Positions 5,629 to 15,526 are shown, counted from the stretch's first letter. The stretch: DNA of 33,452 nt from Deltaproteobacteria bacterium (GCA_015494155.1 WGBU01000049.1:1-33452); one strand, 5' to 3'. The notes: generated by a model from the letters alone, not told the origin. Program-made: numbers and translations.

Positions 5629-6618
5629 ATGCCTGTGGCATTGGATGCCATGGGGGGTGATTACGGCCCTGGGGTCCTAGTAGAAGGGGCCATACAGGCT
5701 GCAAGGGACTTTGGTGTAGAGACTATCCTGGTGGGGGATGAAGGCACCCTCAAGGGGCTCTTGGAAGAGAAGGGGGCAAATGGTCTTCCACTAGACATAG
5801 TCCATGCGAGCCAGGTGGTGAGCATGGACGAGGCACCCTCAGAGGCCCTGCGCAGAAAAAAGGACTCTACCATCCAGGTCTCCTTTGGCCTCATAAGGGA
5901 TGGCAGGGCCACTGCCTGTGTGAGCGCTGGTAACTCTGGGGCCACCATGGCCTCTGCCCTCTTCACCCTTGGCAGGATAAAGGGAGTAAGGCCTGCTATA
6001 GCCACTGTGATGCCCACGCTAAAGGAGCCAGTGGTGCTCATAGACGTGGGCGCCAATGTGGACTGTAAGCCAATACACCTCTACCAGTTTGCCATAATGG
6101 GACATGTCTTTTCAAAGATCCATCTAAAAAAAGACTCCCCCTCTATCGGGCTCTTGAGCATCGGAGAGGAAGACACCAAGGGGAATGTACAGGTAAAAAA
6201 GGCCTACGACATGCTCCAGGCCAGTGAGCTCAACTTCGTTGGGAATGTAGAGGGCCGCGACATCTTCAAGGGCGATGTAGATGTAGTGGTATGCGACGGC
6301 TTTGTGGGAAACATCTGTCTCAAACTAAGTGAGGGCCTTGCAGAGAGCATCCTCCTTATGCTCAAGCAGGAGATCGAGTCGAGCCTCGTGGCATCCATGG
6401 GCTACAAACTCGCGAAAAACGCATTTAAGAGATTTAAGAAAAAGGTTGACTATGCAGAGTATGGTGGTGCGCCGCTCCTCGGTGTCAAGGGCATTGCCAT
6501 AATCTGTCATGGCAGGTCCAAGGCAAAGGCCATCAAAAACGCCATCCGGGTGGCAGATGAGCTGGCCCGTATGGACCTTCACGCCCACCTCGAGTCATCT
6601 TTAAAGGCCATGACATAA
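5629..6618 (+). CDS. plsX: Phosphate acyltransferase PlsX
   Basis: 329 residues, with the family start ALDAMGGDYGP. Further conserved blocks are VSAGNSGATMASAL, PVVLIDVGANVDCKP, NFVGNVEGRDIFKGDVDVVVCDGFVGN and GGAPLLGVKGIAIICHGRS. It converts acyl-ACP to acyl-phosphate, the donor for PlsY in phosphatidic acid synthesis, and is a peripheral membrane enzyme. It starts 3 bp after rpmF and is followed 13 bp later by fabH. Length and motifs are normal. Confidence 0.95.
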   Translation: MPVALDAMGGDYGPGVLVEGAIQAARDFGVETILVGDEGTLKGLLEEKGANGLPLDIVHASQVVSMDEAPSEALRRKKDSTIQVSFGLIRDGRATACVSAGNSGATMASALFTLGRIKGVRPAIATVMPTLKEPVVLIDVGANVDCKPIHLYQFAIMGHVFSKIHLKKDSPSIGLLSIGEEDTKGNVQVKKAYDMLQASELNFVGNVEGRDIFKGDVDVVVCDGFVGNICLKLSEGLAESILLMLKQEIESSLVASMGYKLAKNAFKRFKKKVDYAEYGGAPLLGVKGIAIICHGRSKAKAIKNAIRVADELARMDLHAHLESSLKAMT

Positions 6619-6631
6619 GTTGAAGTAGTAT

Positions 6632-7615
6632 ATGGAGACTAGAAGTATCATCATAGGCACAGGCTCTGCCATACCCAAAAAGATCATTCACAACAAGGAC
6701 CTCGAAGAGCTAGTGGATACAAGCGACGAGTGGATCCGGACGAGAACGGGCATTGTCACCCGCCACGTGGTGGAAGAGGGCGAGACGAACTCGAGGCTAG
6801 CAGGTGAGGCTGCCAAGAACGCACTAGAGATGGCAGGCCTGTCTCCCGTGGATATCAATCTCATAATCGTCGCAACCCTTACCCCTGACATGCCCATGCC
6901 CAGTGTGGCCTGCCTAGTGCAAGATGCCATAGGGGCCAAACAGGCAGGGGCCTTTGACCTGGCAGCCACATGTTCGGGCTTTCTCTACGGACTGGCCATG
7001 GCAGATGGCTACCTCAGGATACACCCCGACCACCACGTACTGGTCATCGGAAGCGAGGTCCTCTCCCGTAGAGTAAATTGGAAGGACAGGGGTACATGCA
7101 TACTCTTTGGCGATGGTGCAGGGGCCGCTATTTTGACAGGGGCTGAGAATGGACGGGGCATAGTCACTAGCCACCTCCATGCAGACGGCTCTCTCTGGGA
7201 CCTCCTCGCCATACGTGGCCTCGGCACCAGGGAAGAGGTCACCCCTGCACAACTTGAGGCAGGTCTCCAATTCATAGAGATGAATGGAAGGGAGGTGTTC
7301 AAACACGCTGTGCGCGCCCTGGAGTCCGTAACCATGGAGGCCTTGGAGACCGCAGGTTGGAAGGGAGAGGATATCGACCTGTTTGTACCACACCAGGCAA
7401 ACATGCGGATCATAGAACACCTTCGCCAAAGGCTTGGTCTTTCAGAGGAAAAGGTCTTTATCAATATCCACAAGTATGGTAATACCTCCGCAGCTAGTAT
7501 CCCCATTGCATTAGATGAAGCCAATAGATCGGGCATACTGAAGCCTGGGGCCAAGGTGCTCATGGTGGCATTTGGCGGTGGATTCACCTGGGGATCAGTT
7601 GCAATGAAGTGGTGA
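6632..7615 (+). CDS. fabH: 3-oxoacyl-ACP synthase III
   Basis: 327 residues. The Cys-His-Asn triad is C114 (AATCSGFLYG), H254 (FVPHQANMRI) and N284 (HKYGNTSAAS). GGGFTWGSVAMKW is the normal end. It condenses acetyl-CoA (or a branched acyl-CoA) with malonyl-ACP and so starts fatty-acid chains. In many related operons fabD follows. Here an acyl-CoA dehydrogenase gene begins 8 bp after the stop, its GAGAGG ribosome-binding site overlapping the end of fabH. Confidence 0.95.
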   Translation: METRSIIIGTGSAIPKKIIHNKDLEELVDTSDEWIRTRTGIVTRHVVEEGETNSRLAGEAAKNALEMAGLSPVDINLIIVATLTPDMPMPSVACLVQDAIGAKQAGAFDLAATCSGFLYGLAMADGYLRIHPDHHVLVIGSEVLSRRVNWKDRGTCILFGDGAGAAILTGAENGRGIVTSHLHADGSLWDLLAIRGLGTREEVTPAQLEAGLQFIEMNGREVFKHAVRALESVTMEALETAGWKGEDIDLFVPHQANMRIIEHLRQRLGLSEEKVFINIHKYGNTSAASIPIALDEANRSGILKPGAKVLMVAFGGGFTWGSVAMKW

Positions 7616-7623
7616 GAGGTAAC

Positions 7624-8787
7624 ATGGCATCAGTAAACTATTTTCTCACAGAAGAACAGCAGATGATAAAGGAGCTGGCTCGACAGATAGCGCGAGAGAA
7701 GATCATTCCCCAGAGGGCCGAGCTCGATGAAAAGGAAGAATTCCCCTGGTCCATCATGAAGGACCTGGCACAGGCAGACCTCTTTGGTCTATTTGTGCCA
7801 GAGGAGTATGGGGGGCTTGGTGGTGGCTGTATGGACATATGTGTGGCACTTGAGGAATTGGCCTATGGCTGCATTGCAGTGACCACCACCTATGCAGCAA
7901 GTGCCCTTGGCAGCTACCCGATTCAGCTCTTCGGTACAGAAGAACAGAAGAAAAAATACCTCCCTCCCATAGCAACTGGCGAGAAGTTTGCCGCCTTTGG
8001 TCTCACAGAGGTGAATGCAGGGAGCGATGCAGCAGCCATCCAGACCACAGCAGTAGAAGATGGCGACTACTGGGTCCTCAATGGGTCCAAACAGTGGATC
8101 ACTACAGGGGGTGAGGCAGAGATCTACACTATCATTGCCCTCACCGACAAACACAAGGGTCCCAGGGGGGCATCGGCCTTCATAGTGGAAAAGGGCGACC
8201 CTGGATTCACCTTTGGGAAAAAGGAACGCAAGATGGGGCTCAGGGCCTCCACCACCAGGGAGCTCTTTTTTACGGATTGTCGCATCCCAAAGGACAGGCT
8301 TTTGGGAAGGCGCGGGCTAGGCTTTATCATCGCCATGAAGACCCTGGATCTTGCAAGACCCGGTATTGGAGCCATGGGAGTTGGCCTCTCTCAGGCAGCC
8401 CTGGACGAAGCGGTCAATCATGCGAGAAAGCGCATCCAGTTTGGGGCCCCAATAATCTCCTTCCAGGCAATCCAACACATGCTCGCCAACATGGCCACTG
8501 AGATAGAGGCGTCCAGGGCCCTTGTCTATGCAGTGGCACGCACCATTGATGCAGGAGAAAAGGATATCCAGAAGCTCTCTGCCATGGCAAAGCTCTTCCC
8601 CACAGACGTGGCCATGAAGGTGACCACTGATGCGGTCCAGATATTGGGTGGCTACGGCTATATGAAGGACTATCCTGTGGAAAAGATGATGAGGGATGCC
8701 AAGGTATTGCAGATATACGAGGGCACAAACCAGATCTTGAGGAACGTCATTGGCCAGTCACTCAACAAGGAATATTCGAAAAGGTAA
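7624..8787 (+). CDS. Short-chain acyl-CoA dehydrogenase (butyryl-CoA dehydrogenase type)
   Basis: 387 residues, a full-length flavoprotein of the acyl-CoA dehydrogenase family. Visible features: FGLTEVNAGSDA, SKQWITTGGEA, KKERKMGLRAST, the HARKRIQFGAPI helix, QILGGYGYMKDYPVEKMMRDAK, and catalytic E366 in YEGTNQILRN. E366 occupies the position used by butyryl-CoA and short/medium-chain enzymes. It interconverts acyl-CoA and enoyl-CoA with ETF as electron partner. ATG 7624 follows GAGAGGT; the frame is open to 7609 but that start would overlap fabH. etfB follows after 3 bp, so the ACAD and ETF are surely one unit. Its place inside a fab cluster is unusual. It may act as an enoyl reductase or in fatty-acid breakdown; the sequence alone does not decide. 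Confidence 0.92.
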   Translation: MASVNYFLTEEQQMIKELARQIAREKIIPQRAELDEKEEFPWSIMKDLAQADLFGLFVPEEYGGLGGGCMDICVALEELAYGCIAVTTTYAASALGSYPIQLFGTEEQKKKYLPPIATGEKFAAFGLTEVNAGSDAAAIQTTAVEDGDYWVLNGSKQWITTGGEAEIYTIIALTDKHKGPRGASAFIVEKGDPGFTFGKKERKMGLRASTTRELFFTDCRIPKDRLLGRRGLGFIIAMKTLDLARPGIGAMGVGLSQAALDEAVNHARKRIQFGAPIISFQAIQHMLANMATEIEASRALVYAVARTIDAGEKDIQKLSAMAKLFPTDVAMKVTTDAVQILGGYGYMKDYPVEKMMRDAKVLQIYEGTNQILRNVIGQSLNKEYSKR

Positions 8788-8790
8788 CCT

Positions 8791-9573
8791 ATGGAGATCA
8801 TCTGCTGCATAAAACAGGTACCTGCCACAGACACCGTCCGTTTTGACCCTGAAAAGGGGACCCTCATTAGAGAGGGCATAGTGGCAGAGATAAACCCCTA
8901 CGACCTCTTTGCCCTGGAGGCAGCGGTCCAGTTGCGCGAAAGCTATGGCGGCAGGGTCACAGTCCTTTCCATGGGCCCCCCGCAGGCTGAAGAGGCCATC
9001 CGAGAGGCCATAAGCCGTGGGGCAGACGGAGGTATACTCCTCTCAGACAGGGCATTTGCTGGTTCAGATACCCTTGCCACATCATATATCCTCAAAAAGG
9101 CCATAGAAAAGATAGGTTCCTGGGACGTGGTGCTCTGTGGAAAGCAGACTACTGATGGAGACACTGCCCAGGTAGGTCCGGGGCTCGCAGCGCGCCTGGG
9201 TTGTACTTGTATAACTTGCGTAGAGGCCATAGAGAGGATGGAGGATGGACGTTTTAGAGTGCGCCGAAGGCTAGAAGAGGGAACCTACACCCTTGAGGCC
9301 GACTCTCCCCTGGTCATAACCATAGAGATGGGGGCTAACAGCCCAAGGGTGCCATCGTTAAAAGGCAAGATGAGGGCCAAGAAGGCAGAGATCCCCATCT
9401 TTACCAAAGAGGACATTGGTGCAGAGGATGAGATGATCGGCCTTGCCGGTTCTCCCACCTCAGTGGACTCCACCTATGTGCCTGAATTCAAGGGAACCCA
9501 CGAGATGATCCAGGGTACACCGGCTGAACAGGTAGATGCCCTCTTGAAGATATTCAGGGAGGCAGGCGTCTAA
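8791..9573 (+). CDS. etfB: Electron transfer flavoprotein, beta subunit
   Basis: 260 residues. The AMP/FAD-domain motifs read CIKQVPATDTVRFDPEKGTL, NPYDLFALEAAVQL, VLSMGPPQAEEAIREA, LLSDRAFAGSDTLATSY and GKQTTDGDTAQVGPGLA. This wording is very close to the EtfB of clostridial Bcd-EtfAB, the electron-bifurcating group, and less like mitochondrial-type ETFB. That comparison is from memory of the family and is the basis for calling it bifurcating-like. It pairs with EtfA, 13 bp downstream, and with the upstream dehydrogenase. Confidence 0.93.
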   Translation: MEIICCIKQVPATDTVRFDPEKGTLIREGIVAEINPYDLFALEAAVQLRESYGGRVTVLSMGPPQAEEAIREAISRGADGGILLSDRAFAGSDTLATSYILKKAIEKIGSWDVVLCGKQTTDGDTAQVGPGLAARLGCTCITCVEAIERMEDGRFRVRRRLEEGTYTLEADSPLVITIEMGANSPRVPSLKGKMRAKKAEIPIFTKEDIGAEDEMIGLAGSPTSVDSTYVPEFKGTHEMIQGTPAEQVDALLKIFREAGV

Positions 9574-9586
9574 GGGGTTAATAGAT

Positions 9587-10603
9587 ATGGGCAGTGGAAT
9601 TTGGGTAATTGGAGAAATCGAAGGATATGGGCTCCACCCAGTGACCCAGGAACTCCTTTCAAAATCGAGGTCTTTAAGAGAAGAACTGGGAGAAGAGCTC
9701 TCCTGTCTGCTCGTGGGGCACGATGTGGCGAGATTCAAGGAAGAGCCCTTCAGATATGGGGCAGACCGTGTGATCCTTGTGGAAGATAGCTCTCTTGAAC
9801 CCTTCTCTGAGACACAATTTGGTAAGATCATAGCAGAACTGGCCCGCGAAAAGGGGCCAACCATCATACTCTCAGGGGCAACTGAACGGGCAAAGGCCTT
9901 TATGCCCATAGCCCAGACCATCTTAGAGACAGGCCTTACTGCCAACTGTATGGACCTTGCCATAGACCCACAGACAAAGGTCCTCCTCCAGACACGTCCT
10001 GCCTATGGCGGAAACCTCATGGCCACCATCGTATGCAGGGAGAGGCGGCCTCAGATGGCCACAGTGAGGGCAGGTGTCTTCAAGGCCGAACAGTTGAGCG
10101 AGTGGAAGGTCGGGCCAGTAGAAGAGGTGGAGCTTAAGGATGAACTCAGGCAAAATCCCCTTACCCAAGTGGCCTTTGAGCCCAAGTCGGATGACGAGGC
10201 CATCCCAGATTATAAGGGCGCAGATGTGGTTGTGGTAGCTGGCCGCGGGGTGGCAGAGAAAGGATTGATAGAAAAACTCAAGGTCATTGCCCAGGCCCTT
10301 GGAGGTGTCTTGGGTGCCACAAGGCCTGTAACAGATATGGGGCTTTTGCCCCGCCACGCCCAGATCGGTCAAACTGGCCAGGTGGTGAGTCCAACCCTCT
10401 ATCTGGGCTTTGGTGTCTCTGGGGCAGCACCACACACCATTGGCATCCAAGGGTCAAAGGTCATTGTAGCAGTAAACAAAGACCCAGAGGCCCCAATATT
10501 TAAGCTTGCAAACTATGGGATCGTAGGTGATGCCAAGGAGATCATAGACCTACTGGTGGACAGACTCAGGGATAGAACAGGACGGGGGGAGCAAAATGTT
10601 TGA
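9587..10603 (+). CDS. etfA: Electron transfer flavoprotein, alpha subunit
   Basis: 338 residues. The N-terminal half is the ETF alpha domain I, and the C-terminal half is the FAD-binding domain: GRGVAEKGLIEKLKVIAQ, GATRPVTDMGLLPRHAQIGQ, TGQVVSPTLYLGFGVSGA and AVNKDPEAPIFKLANYGIVGD. It carries the FAD that exchanges electrons with the dehydrogenase. There is no extra N-terminal ferredoxin domain. The stop overlaps the fabG start by 8 nt, so the ETF pair is physically tied into the fab run rather than merely adjacent. Confidence 0.93.
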   Translation: MGSGIWVIGEIEGYGLHPVTQELLSKSRSLREELGEELSCLLVGHDVARFKEEPFRYGADRVILVEDSSLEPFSETQFGKIIAELAREKGPTIILSGATERAKAFMPIAQTILETGLTANCMDLAIDPQTKVLLQTRPAYGGNLMATIVCRERRPQMATVRAGVFKAEQLSEWKVGPVEEVELKDELRQNPLTQVAFEPKSDDEAIPDYKGADVVVVAGRGVAEKGLIEKLKVIAQALGGVLGATRPVTDMGLLPRHAQIGQTGQVVSPTLYLGFGVSGAAPHTIGIQGSKVIVAVNKDPEAPIFKLANYGIVGDAKEIIDLLVDRLRDRTGRGEQNV

Positions 10604-11345
10604 CCTCACTGGTAAAAGGGCCCTCGTCACAGGGGGGTCCAGGGGTATAGGAAGGGCCATTTGCCTTGGTCTTGCGCGGGCAGGTGCAGAGGTTTTCATA
10701 AATTATGCCAGAGGTGAAGAAGCGGCCCAAAAGGTAAAGGAAGAGGTGGAAGGCGCAGGCGGCACTGCCCATGTAGTGGGTTTTGATGTGGGCTCGGGGG
10801 ATACAGTAAAAGAGGTCATAGGAGACCTCATCAAGACACACGGCCCCATCCAGATCTTGGTGAACAACGCAGGTATTACAAGGGATTCCCTCTTTATGCG
10901 CATGAAAGATGAGGCAATCGAGGAGGTCATAAGGACAAACCTCATTGGGGCCATGAACTGCACCAAGGCAGTCTTAAACCCTATGATGAAGGGGCGATGG
11001 GGGCGCATCATAAATATTGGCTCTGTTGTGGCGAGTGTCGGTAATGTGGGCCAGGCCAACTACTGTGCATCCAAGGCTGGGATCGAGGGCTTTTCCAAGG
11101 CCATTGCCAAGGAGGTGGCCACCAGGGGCATAACGTGTAATGTCATTGCACCAGGATTTATCGCGACCGACATGACCGCAGGTCTTCCAGAAAAGGTAAA
11201 AGATGCCATCCTGGGCGAGATCCCAATAGGTCGCATGGGTACCCCAGAAGAAGTGGCGGCGGCGTGTGTATTTTTGGCCTCAAACGAGGCTTCGTATATC
11301 ACAGGGCACGTACTCCATGTCAATGGTGGTATGCTCTGTATTTGA
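10596..11345 (+). CDS. fabG: 3-oxoacyl-ACP reductase FabG
   Basis: 249 residues, a classical short-chain dehydrogenase. TGGSRGIG (12-19) binds the cofactor, NNAG is at 90-93, and the catalytic set is N115, S143, Y156 and K160 (YxxxK in QANYCASK). It reduces beta-ketoacyl-ACP with NADPH. The ending SYITGHVLHVNGGM is typical of FabG. It overlaps etfA by 8 nt. acpP follows after 27 bp with a strong AAGGAGG. Length is normal. Confidence 0.95.
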   Translation: MFDLTGKRALVTGGSRGIGRAICLGLARAGAEVFINYARGEEAAQKVKEEVEGAGGTAHVVGFDVGSGDTVKEVIGDLIKTHGPIQILVNNAGITRDSLFMRMKDEAIEEVIRTNLIGAMNCTKAVLNPMMKGRWGRIINIGSVVASVGNVGQANYCASKAGIEGFSKAIAKEVATRGITCNVIAPGFIATDMTAGLPEKVKDAILGEIPIGRMGTPEEVAAACVFLASNEASYITGHVLHVNGGMLCI

Positions 11346-11372
11346 TGATCTTTAAGTATCAAGGAGGATAAC

Positions 11373-11603
11373 ATGAGTGTCGAAGAAAAAATGGTGGAAA
11401 TAATTGCAAAGCAGTTGAGTGTGGACAAGTCCAAGGTAGTGCCAGAGGCGTCCTTTGTAGATGACCTTGGGGCAGACTCACTGGACCTTGTGGAGCTTGT
11501 GATGGCTATGGAAGAGGAATTTGGCATGGAAATCGCCGATGAAGATGCTGAAAAGCTACAGACAGTTCAAGACGCCATCAACTATGTAAAAGAGAGGCAA
11601 TAG
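11373..11603 (+). CDS. acpP: Acyl carrier protein
   Basis: 76 residues, very acidic. S36 in [11 protein letters not shown] receives the 4'-phosphopantetheine arm. The protein carries growing acyl chains for FabH, FabG and FabF. AAGGAGG at 11361-11367 precedes ATG 11373, the strongest ribosome-binding site seen in this run and in keeping with the high abundance of ACP. Position between fabG and fabF is standard. Confidence 0.97.
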   Translation: MSVEEKMVEIIAKQLSVDKSKVVPEASFVDDLGADSLDLVELVMAMEEEFGMEIADEDAEKLQTVQDAINYVKERQ

Positions 11604-11648
11604 AGACCAACCCGAAAGAGAGATTTATATTCCTTTAGTGGGGCTACC

Positions 11649-12896
11649 GTGACAGGCAAAAGAAGAGTCGTCGTAACCGGAATGGGCATTTTATCCCCTG
11701 TGGGGATTGGCCTTGAGGAAAACTGGGACAACATCGTAGCGGGGCGCTCTGGCATCGGTCCTGTGACCCGATTCGATTGCTCTAACTATCCGTCAAGGAT
11801 AGCTGGAGAGGTCAAAGACTTCAAACCAGAAGACTACATGCCTCAAAAACTGGTAAAGAGGCTCGACCCCTTTGTCCAGTTGGCAGTGGCCGCTGCTTCT
11901 ATGGCCATGGAGGATGCAGACCTTGACCTCACCAAACAAGACCCTCATCGCTGTGGAGTGATCACTGGTGTTGGACTCGGGGGATTAGGGACCATTGAAT
12001 TCTACAGGGACGTACTGGTAAATCGAGGCCCCAGACGGGTGAGCCCGTTCTTCATACCTATGGCCATACCAAACATGGCCTCTGGCCAGATCTCCATCGT
12101 ATTTGGGGCAAAGGGGCCAAATACAGTGGTCTGCACTGCCTGTGCAGCAGGTACCCATGCCATAGGCGAGGCCTTTAAGGCCATCCAGAGGGGCGATGCC
12201 GACTGTATGATCACAGGAGGCTGCGAATCTGTCATAACGCCCCTTGCCTTTGCAGGCTTTTCTGCCCTAAAGGCACTCTCTACCAGAAATGATGAACCAG
12301 AGCGGGCGTCTCGTCCATTTGATAAAGACAGGGACGGCTTTGTCATTGGCGAGGGGGCAGGAATCCTCATTTTGGAAGAGCTCGAACACGCACTCCAACG
12401 AGGTGCACGTATAAGGGCAGAGGTATTGGGGTATGGGCTCACTGGTGATGCCTATCACATGACAGCCCCACCAGAAGATGGTGAGGGTGCCATAAACTGT
12501 ATGAAGATGGCCATTGGCGATGCAGGCCTTACCCCAGAGGATATAGACTACATAAATGCCCACGGGACCAGCACGCCACTGAACGACGCCGTAGAGACCA
12601 GGGCCATAAAGGCCGTCTTTGGGGAGAGGGCGAGGTCCATCCCTGTAAGCTCCACAAAATCCATGACAGGTCACCTCTTAGGTGGTACTGGCGGAATAGA
12701 GGCCATCTACTCCATAATGGCCATCCAGTCGGGCATCATACCACCTACTATCAATCTCGAGGCCACAGAGCCAGACATGGACCTAGACTATGTGCCCAAC
12801 GAGGCGCGTCAGATGGATATCGATGTGGCCATGAGCAACTCCTTTGGCTTTGGCGGCACCAATGCAGTAATCATCTTTGGAAAGTACAGGGATTAG
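11649..12896 (+). CDS. fabF: 3-oxoacyl-ACP synthase II
   Basis: 415 residues. The Cys-His-His triad is C165 ([10 protein letters not shown]), H305 (INAHGTSTP) and H342 (MTGHLLGG). [10 protein letters not shown] near the end is the family hallmark. It elongates acyl-ACP with malonyl-ACP. The start is GTG 11649 ([11 protein letters not shown]), with AGTGGGG shortly upstream; the 45-bp gap after acpP contains no other feature. It is followed by rpiB after 12 bp. Confidence 0.95.
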   Translation: MTGKRRVVVTGMGILSPVGIGLEENWDNIVAGRSGIGPVTRFDCSNYPSRIAGEVKDFKPEDYMPQKLVKRLDPFVQLAVAAASMAMEDADLDLTKQDPHRCGVITGVGLGGLGTIEFYRDVLVNRGPRRVSPFFIPMAIPNMASGQISIVFGAKGPNTVVCTACAAGTHAIGEAFKAIQRGDADCMITGGCESVITPLAFAGFSALKALSTRNDEPERASRPFDKDRDGFVIGEGAGILILEELEHALQRGARIRAEVLGYGLTGDAYHMTAPPEDGEGAINCMKMAIGDAGLTPEDIDYINAHGTSTPLNDAVETRAIKAVFGERARSIPVSSTKSMTGHLLGGTGGIEAIYSIMAIQSGIIPPTINLEATEPDMDLDYVPNEARQMDIDVAMSNSFGFGGTNAVIIFGKYRD

Positions 12897-12908
12897 AGTG
12901 ATACTGAA

Positions 12909-13343
12909 ATGAAGATAGCCATAGGATCGGACCACGGCGGTTTTGAATTGAAAGAGAACTTGAAGCGTCTCATCACAGAGTTGGGCCACGAGGTCAAGGA
13001 CTGCGGGTGCCACAGTAGCGAGTCCACCGACTACCCCATCTATGGGAAGGCTGTGGCAGAGTTGGTCATGGCAGGCGCTGTGGACAGCGGCATCCTCATA
13101 TGCGGTACAGGGATTGGGATGAGCATGGTGGCCAATAGGTTTCCTGGAATAAGGGCAGCCCTTTGTCATGAACTCTACACGGCGCGTATGAGCCGTGCCC
13201 ACAACGATGCCAACATCTTGTGTATTGGGGCCAGGGTCACTGGACCAGGGCTTGCAGAGGAGATGGTAAAGGTGTGGCTCTCCACCCCATTTGAAGGCGG
13301 CCGCCACCTCAGGAGGATCAGCCTGTTCGACAGAAAGGGATAG
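12909..13343 (+). CDS. rpiB: Ribose-5-phosphate isomerase B
   Basis: 144 residues. SDHGG (7-11) and the catalytic C65 in [11 protein letters not shown] identify the RpiB/LacAB family. The [12 protein letters not shown] block supplies the phosphate-binding and His residues. It interconverts ribose 5-phosphate and ribulose 5-phosphate for nucleotide and pentose phosphate metabolism. The rpiB-glyA-nrdR order is conserved in many deltaproteobacteria. glyA begins 5 bp after its stop. Confidence 0.93.
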   Translation: MKIAIGSDHGGFELKENLKRLITELGHEVKDCGCHSSESTDYPIYGKAVAELVMAGAVDSGILICGTGIGMSMVANRFPGIRAALCHELYTARMSRAHNDANILCIGARVTGPGLAEEMVKVWLSTPFEGGRHLRRISLFDRKG

Positions 13344-13348
13344 AAGAG

Positions 13349-14626
13349 ATGCAGTACCTCTACGAGACAGACAGAGAGATTTTTAGGGCACTTAAGGCCG
13401 AGATCGAAAGGCAGACTGGGCAGTTGGAGATGATCGCCTCTGAGAACTTTGTGAGCGAGGCGGTGATGGAGGCCGAGGGCAGTGCATTCATGAACAAATA
13501 TGCCGAGGGCTATCCAGGCAGACGCTACTACGGTGGATGCGAAAACATGGATGTGGTGGAGAGGCTCGCAGTGGAGAGGCTGAACATGCTCTTTGGCTCT
13601 GAATTCGCAAACGTCCAGCCCCACTCTGGCAGCCAGGCCAACATGGCAGTCTACTTTGCCATACTAAACCCAGGGGACACCATCTTGTCCATGAGCCTTG
13701 CCCATGGCGGCCACCTCTCCCATGGGGCCAGGGTTAGCTTTTCTGGAAGGCTCTTTAATGTTGTACACTACGGGGTGAGCAAGGATACGGAACAGATAGA
13801 CTTTGACGAGGTGGGGGCAAAGGCCCTTAAACACCGGCCGCGGCTCATCGTGGCAGGTGCCAGTGCCTACCCAAGGACCATCAACTTCGAGGAATTCAAA
13901 ATGATCGCAGACGAGGTGGGGGCCTACCTCATGGTGGACATGGCCCACATTGCAGGGCTCGTTGCCGCAGGCATACATCCGTCTCCAGTACCCTTTGCAG
14001 ACTTTGTCACCTCCACCACACACAAGACGCTTAGGGGTCCCAGGGGTGGTTTCATCCTGGCAAAAGAGCAGTATGCAAGGCTCATCAACTCTCAGATATT
14101 TCCTGGCATCCAGGGCGGCCCCCTAATGCACGTGATCGCCGCCAAGGCAGTGGCCTTCAAAGAGGCCCTCGCAGCAGAGTTCAAGACCTATCAGCAGAAT
14201 ATAGTGAAGAATGCAAGACAGCTTGCAACTACCTTAAAGGACAGGGGTTTTAGGTTGGTCTCTGGCGGCACAGACAATCATATGGTGCTCGTAGACCTTA
14301 CAGATAAAAAAATCACTGGGAAAGAGGCAGAAGAGGTATTGGAGATGGCAGGGATCACTGTGAACAAGAACGCCATCCCCTTTGACCCTCAGCCCCCCAC
14401 AGTGACCAGTGGAATCCGCATTGGCACCCCTGCTATTACAACAAGAGGCCTCACGGAGAAAGACGTAGAGGAGGTGGCCAATTACATCGCAGACATCCTC
14501 TTGGACCCATCCAATGACTCTCTCATAAGGGATGTGCGTCTCAAGATCAAGGCCATCTGCGATCGCTATCCCCTCTACACAGAAAGGCTTGAACGCTATA
14601 ATGCCGTGCTCCAAAGGGAAAAATGA
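13349..14626 (+). CDS. glyA: Serine hydroxymethyltransferase
   Basis: 425 residues. The PLP lysine is K226 in [23 protein letters not shown] (28-36), [15 protein letters not shown] and [13 protein letters not shown] are signature stretches. It transfers the serine hydroxymethyl group to tetrahydrofolate, giving glycine and methylene-THF for purine and dTMP synthesis. This fits the dCMP deaminase and NrdR that follow. Its last 26 nt overlap the predicted start of the deaminase. Confidence 0.96.
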   Translation: MQYLYETDREIFRALKAEIERQTGQLEMIASENFVSEAVMEAEGSAFMNKYAEGYPGRRYYGGCENMDVVERLAVERLNMLFGSEFANVQPHSGSQANMAVYFAILNPGDTILSMSLAHGGHLSHGARVSFSGRLFNVVHYGVSKDTEQIDFDEVGAKALKHRPRLIVAGASAYPRTINFEEFKMIADEVGAYLMVDMAHIAGLVAAGIHPSPVPFADFVTSTTHKTLRGPRGGFILAKEQYARLINSQIFPGIQGGPLMHVIAAKAVAFKEALAAEFKTYQQNIVKNARQLATTLKDRGFRLVSGGTDNHMVLVDLTDKKITGKEAEEVLEMAGITVNKNAIPFDPQPPTVTSGIRIGTPAITTRGLTEKDVEEVANYIADILLDPSNDSLIRDVRLKIKAICDRYPLYTERLERYNAVLQREK

Positions 14627-15071
14627 CCAACGCCCCGATTGGGACCACTACTTCATGTCCATCTGTGACCTCGTGGCCACGAGGTCTACATGCCTCAGGC
14701 GCCAGGTTGGCGCAATCCTCGTAAAAGAAAACCGCATACTTGCAACTGGTTATAACGGCGCCCCAAGCGGACTCAGACACTGCCTGGAGATAGGGTGTCT
14801 GCGTGAGGCGCTCAAGATCCCATCTGGGACCCGTCATGAACTCTGTAGGGCACTCCATGCAGAGCAGAACTGCCTCATCCAGGCCGCCTACCACGGGGTG
14901 AGCGTTGCAGGCTCAATCTTGTACTGCACCAATCTCCCTTGCATAATCTGCACTAAGATGCTTATAAATGCAGGTATCATGAAGATCTTCTACAAATCGG
15001 GCTACCCCGATGAATTGTCTAAAGACATGTTGAGGGAGGCAGGGGTGAGGCTTGTGAAGTTGGAGGAGTGA
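14601..15071 (+). CDS. dCMP/cytidine deaminase family protein (ComEB-like)
   Basis: 156 residues. The zinc site is H86-A-E88 (LHAEQN) and C114-x2-C117 (PCIICT), with the substrate motif [17 protein letters not shown] at the N-terminus is the usual start of the dCMP deaminase/ComEB group. It would turn dCMP into dUMP for thymidylate synthesis, using methylene-THF made by GlyA next door. ATG 14601 was chosen because it places RPDWDHYF ten residues in; the frame is open further upstream inside glyA. The stop overlaps the nrdR start (TGATG). Confidence 0.9.
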   Translation: MPCSKGKNDQRPDWDHYFMSICDLVATRSTCLRRQVGAILVKENRILATGYNGAPSGLRHCLEIGCLREALKIPSGTRHELCRALHAEQNCLIQAAYHGVSVAGSILYCTNLPCIICTKMLINAGIMKIFYKSGYPDELSKDMLREAGVRLVKLEE

Positions 15072-15526
15072 TGAAGTGCCCCTTTTGCCATGCACCAGAC
15101 ACCCGGGTAGTGGATTCCAGGCCCAGCCAAGATGGACGGGCCATAAGACGAAGGCGTGAGTGCACTTCGTGCCAGAAGCGCTTTACCACTTACGAGCGCG
15201 TTGAGGAGTTCCAACCCCTGGTGATCAAGAAGGACGGGAGGCGTGAACCCTTTAACAGGACCAAGATTATTGAGGGCATATTGAAGGCGTGTGAAAAGCG
15301 TCCTATCGGTCTCGACCAGATCGAGGATTTCGTCCAGGAACTGGAACGGGAGATCCAGGAGAAGGGCGAACGGGAGATCCCCTCGTCAAAGATCGGAGAA
15401 CGGGTCATGGCAAAGCTGAAGGAGTGGGACGACGTGGCCTATGTACGCTTTGCCTCTGTGTACAAGCAATTTAAGGACCTCAATGCCTTTATGGAACAGT
15501 TAAAAGAGCTCCTCAATGAGAACTGA
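15071..15526 (+). CDS. nrdR: Transcriptional repressor NrdR
   Basis: 151 residues. A zinc ribbon is formed by C3, C6, C31 and C34, followed by an ATP-cone of about 90 residues starting near [16 protein letters not shown]. NrdR senses the dATP/ATP balance and represses ribonucleotide reductase genes. ATG 15071 overlaps the deaminase stop, with GGAGGAG just upstream. Its 3' end overlaps the convergent ASKHA gene by 14 nt. It is the last gene of the large plus-strand run. Confidence 0.95.
   Translation: MKCPFCHAPDTRVVDSRPSQDGRAIRRRRECTSCQKRFTTYERVEEFQPLVIKKDGRREPFNRTKIIEGILKACEKRPIGLDQIEDFVQELEREIQEKGEREIPSSKIGERVMAKLKEWDDVAYVRFASVYKQFKDLNAFMEQLKELLNEN

Noticed and set aside
7009-7587. 192-codon antisense frame over fabH, and similar long frames over plsX, fabF and the peptidase
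   Set aside because: They lie on the opposite strand of well-recognised genes and show low-complexity composition of the type produced by complementing G+C-balanced codons.
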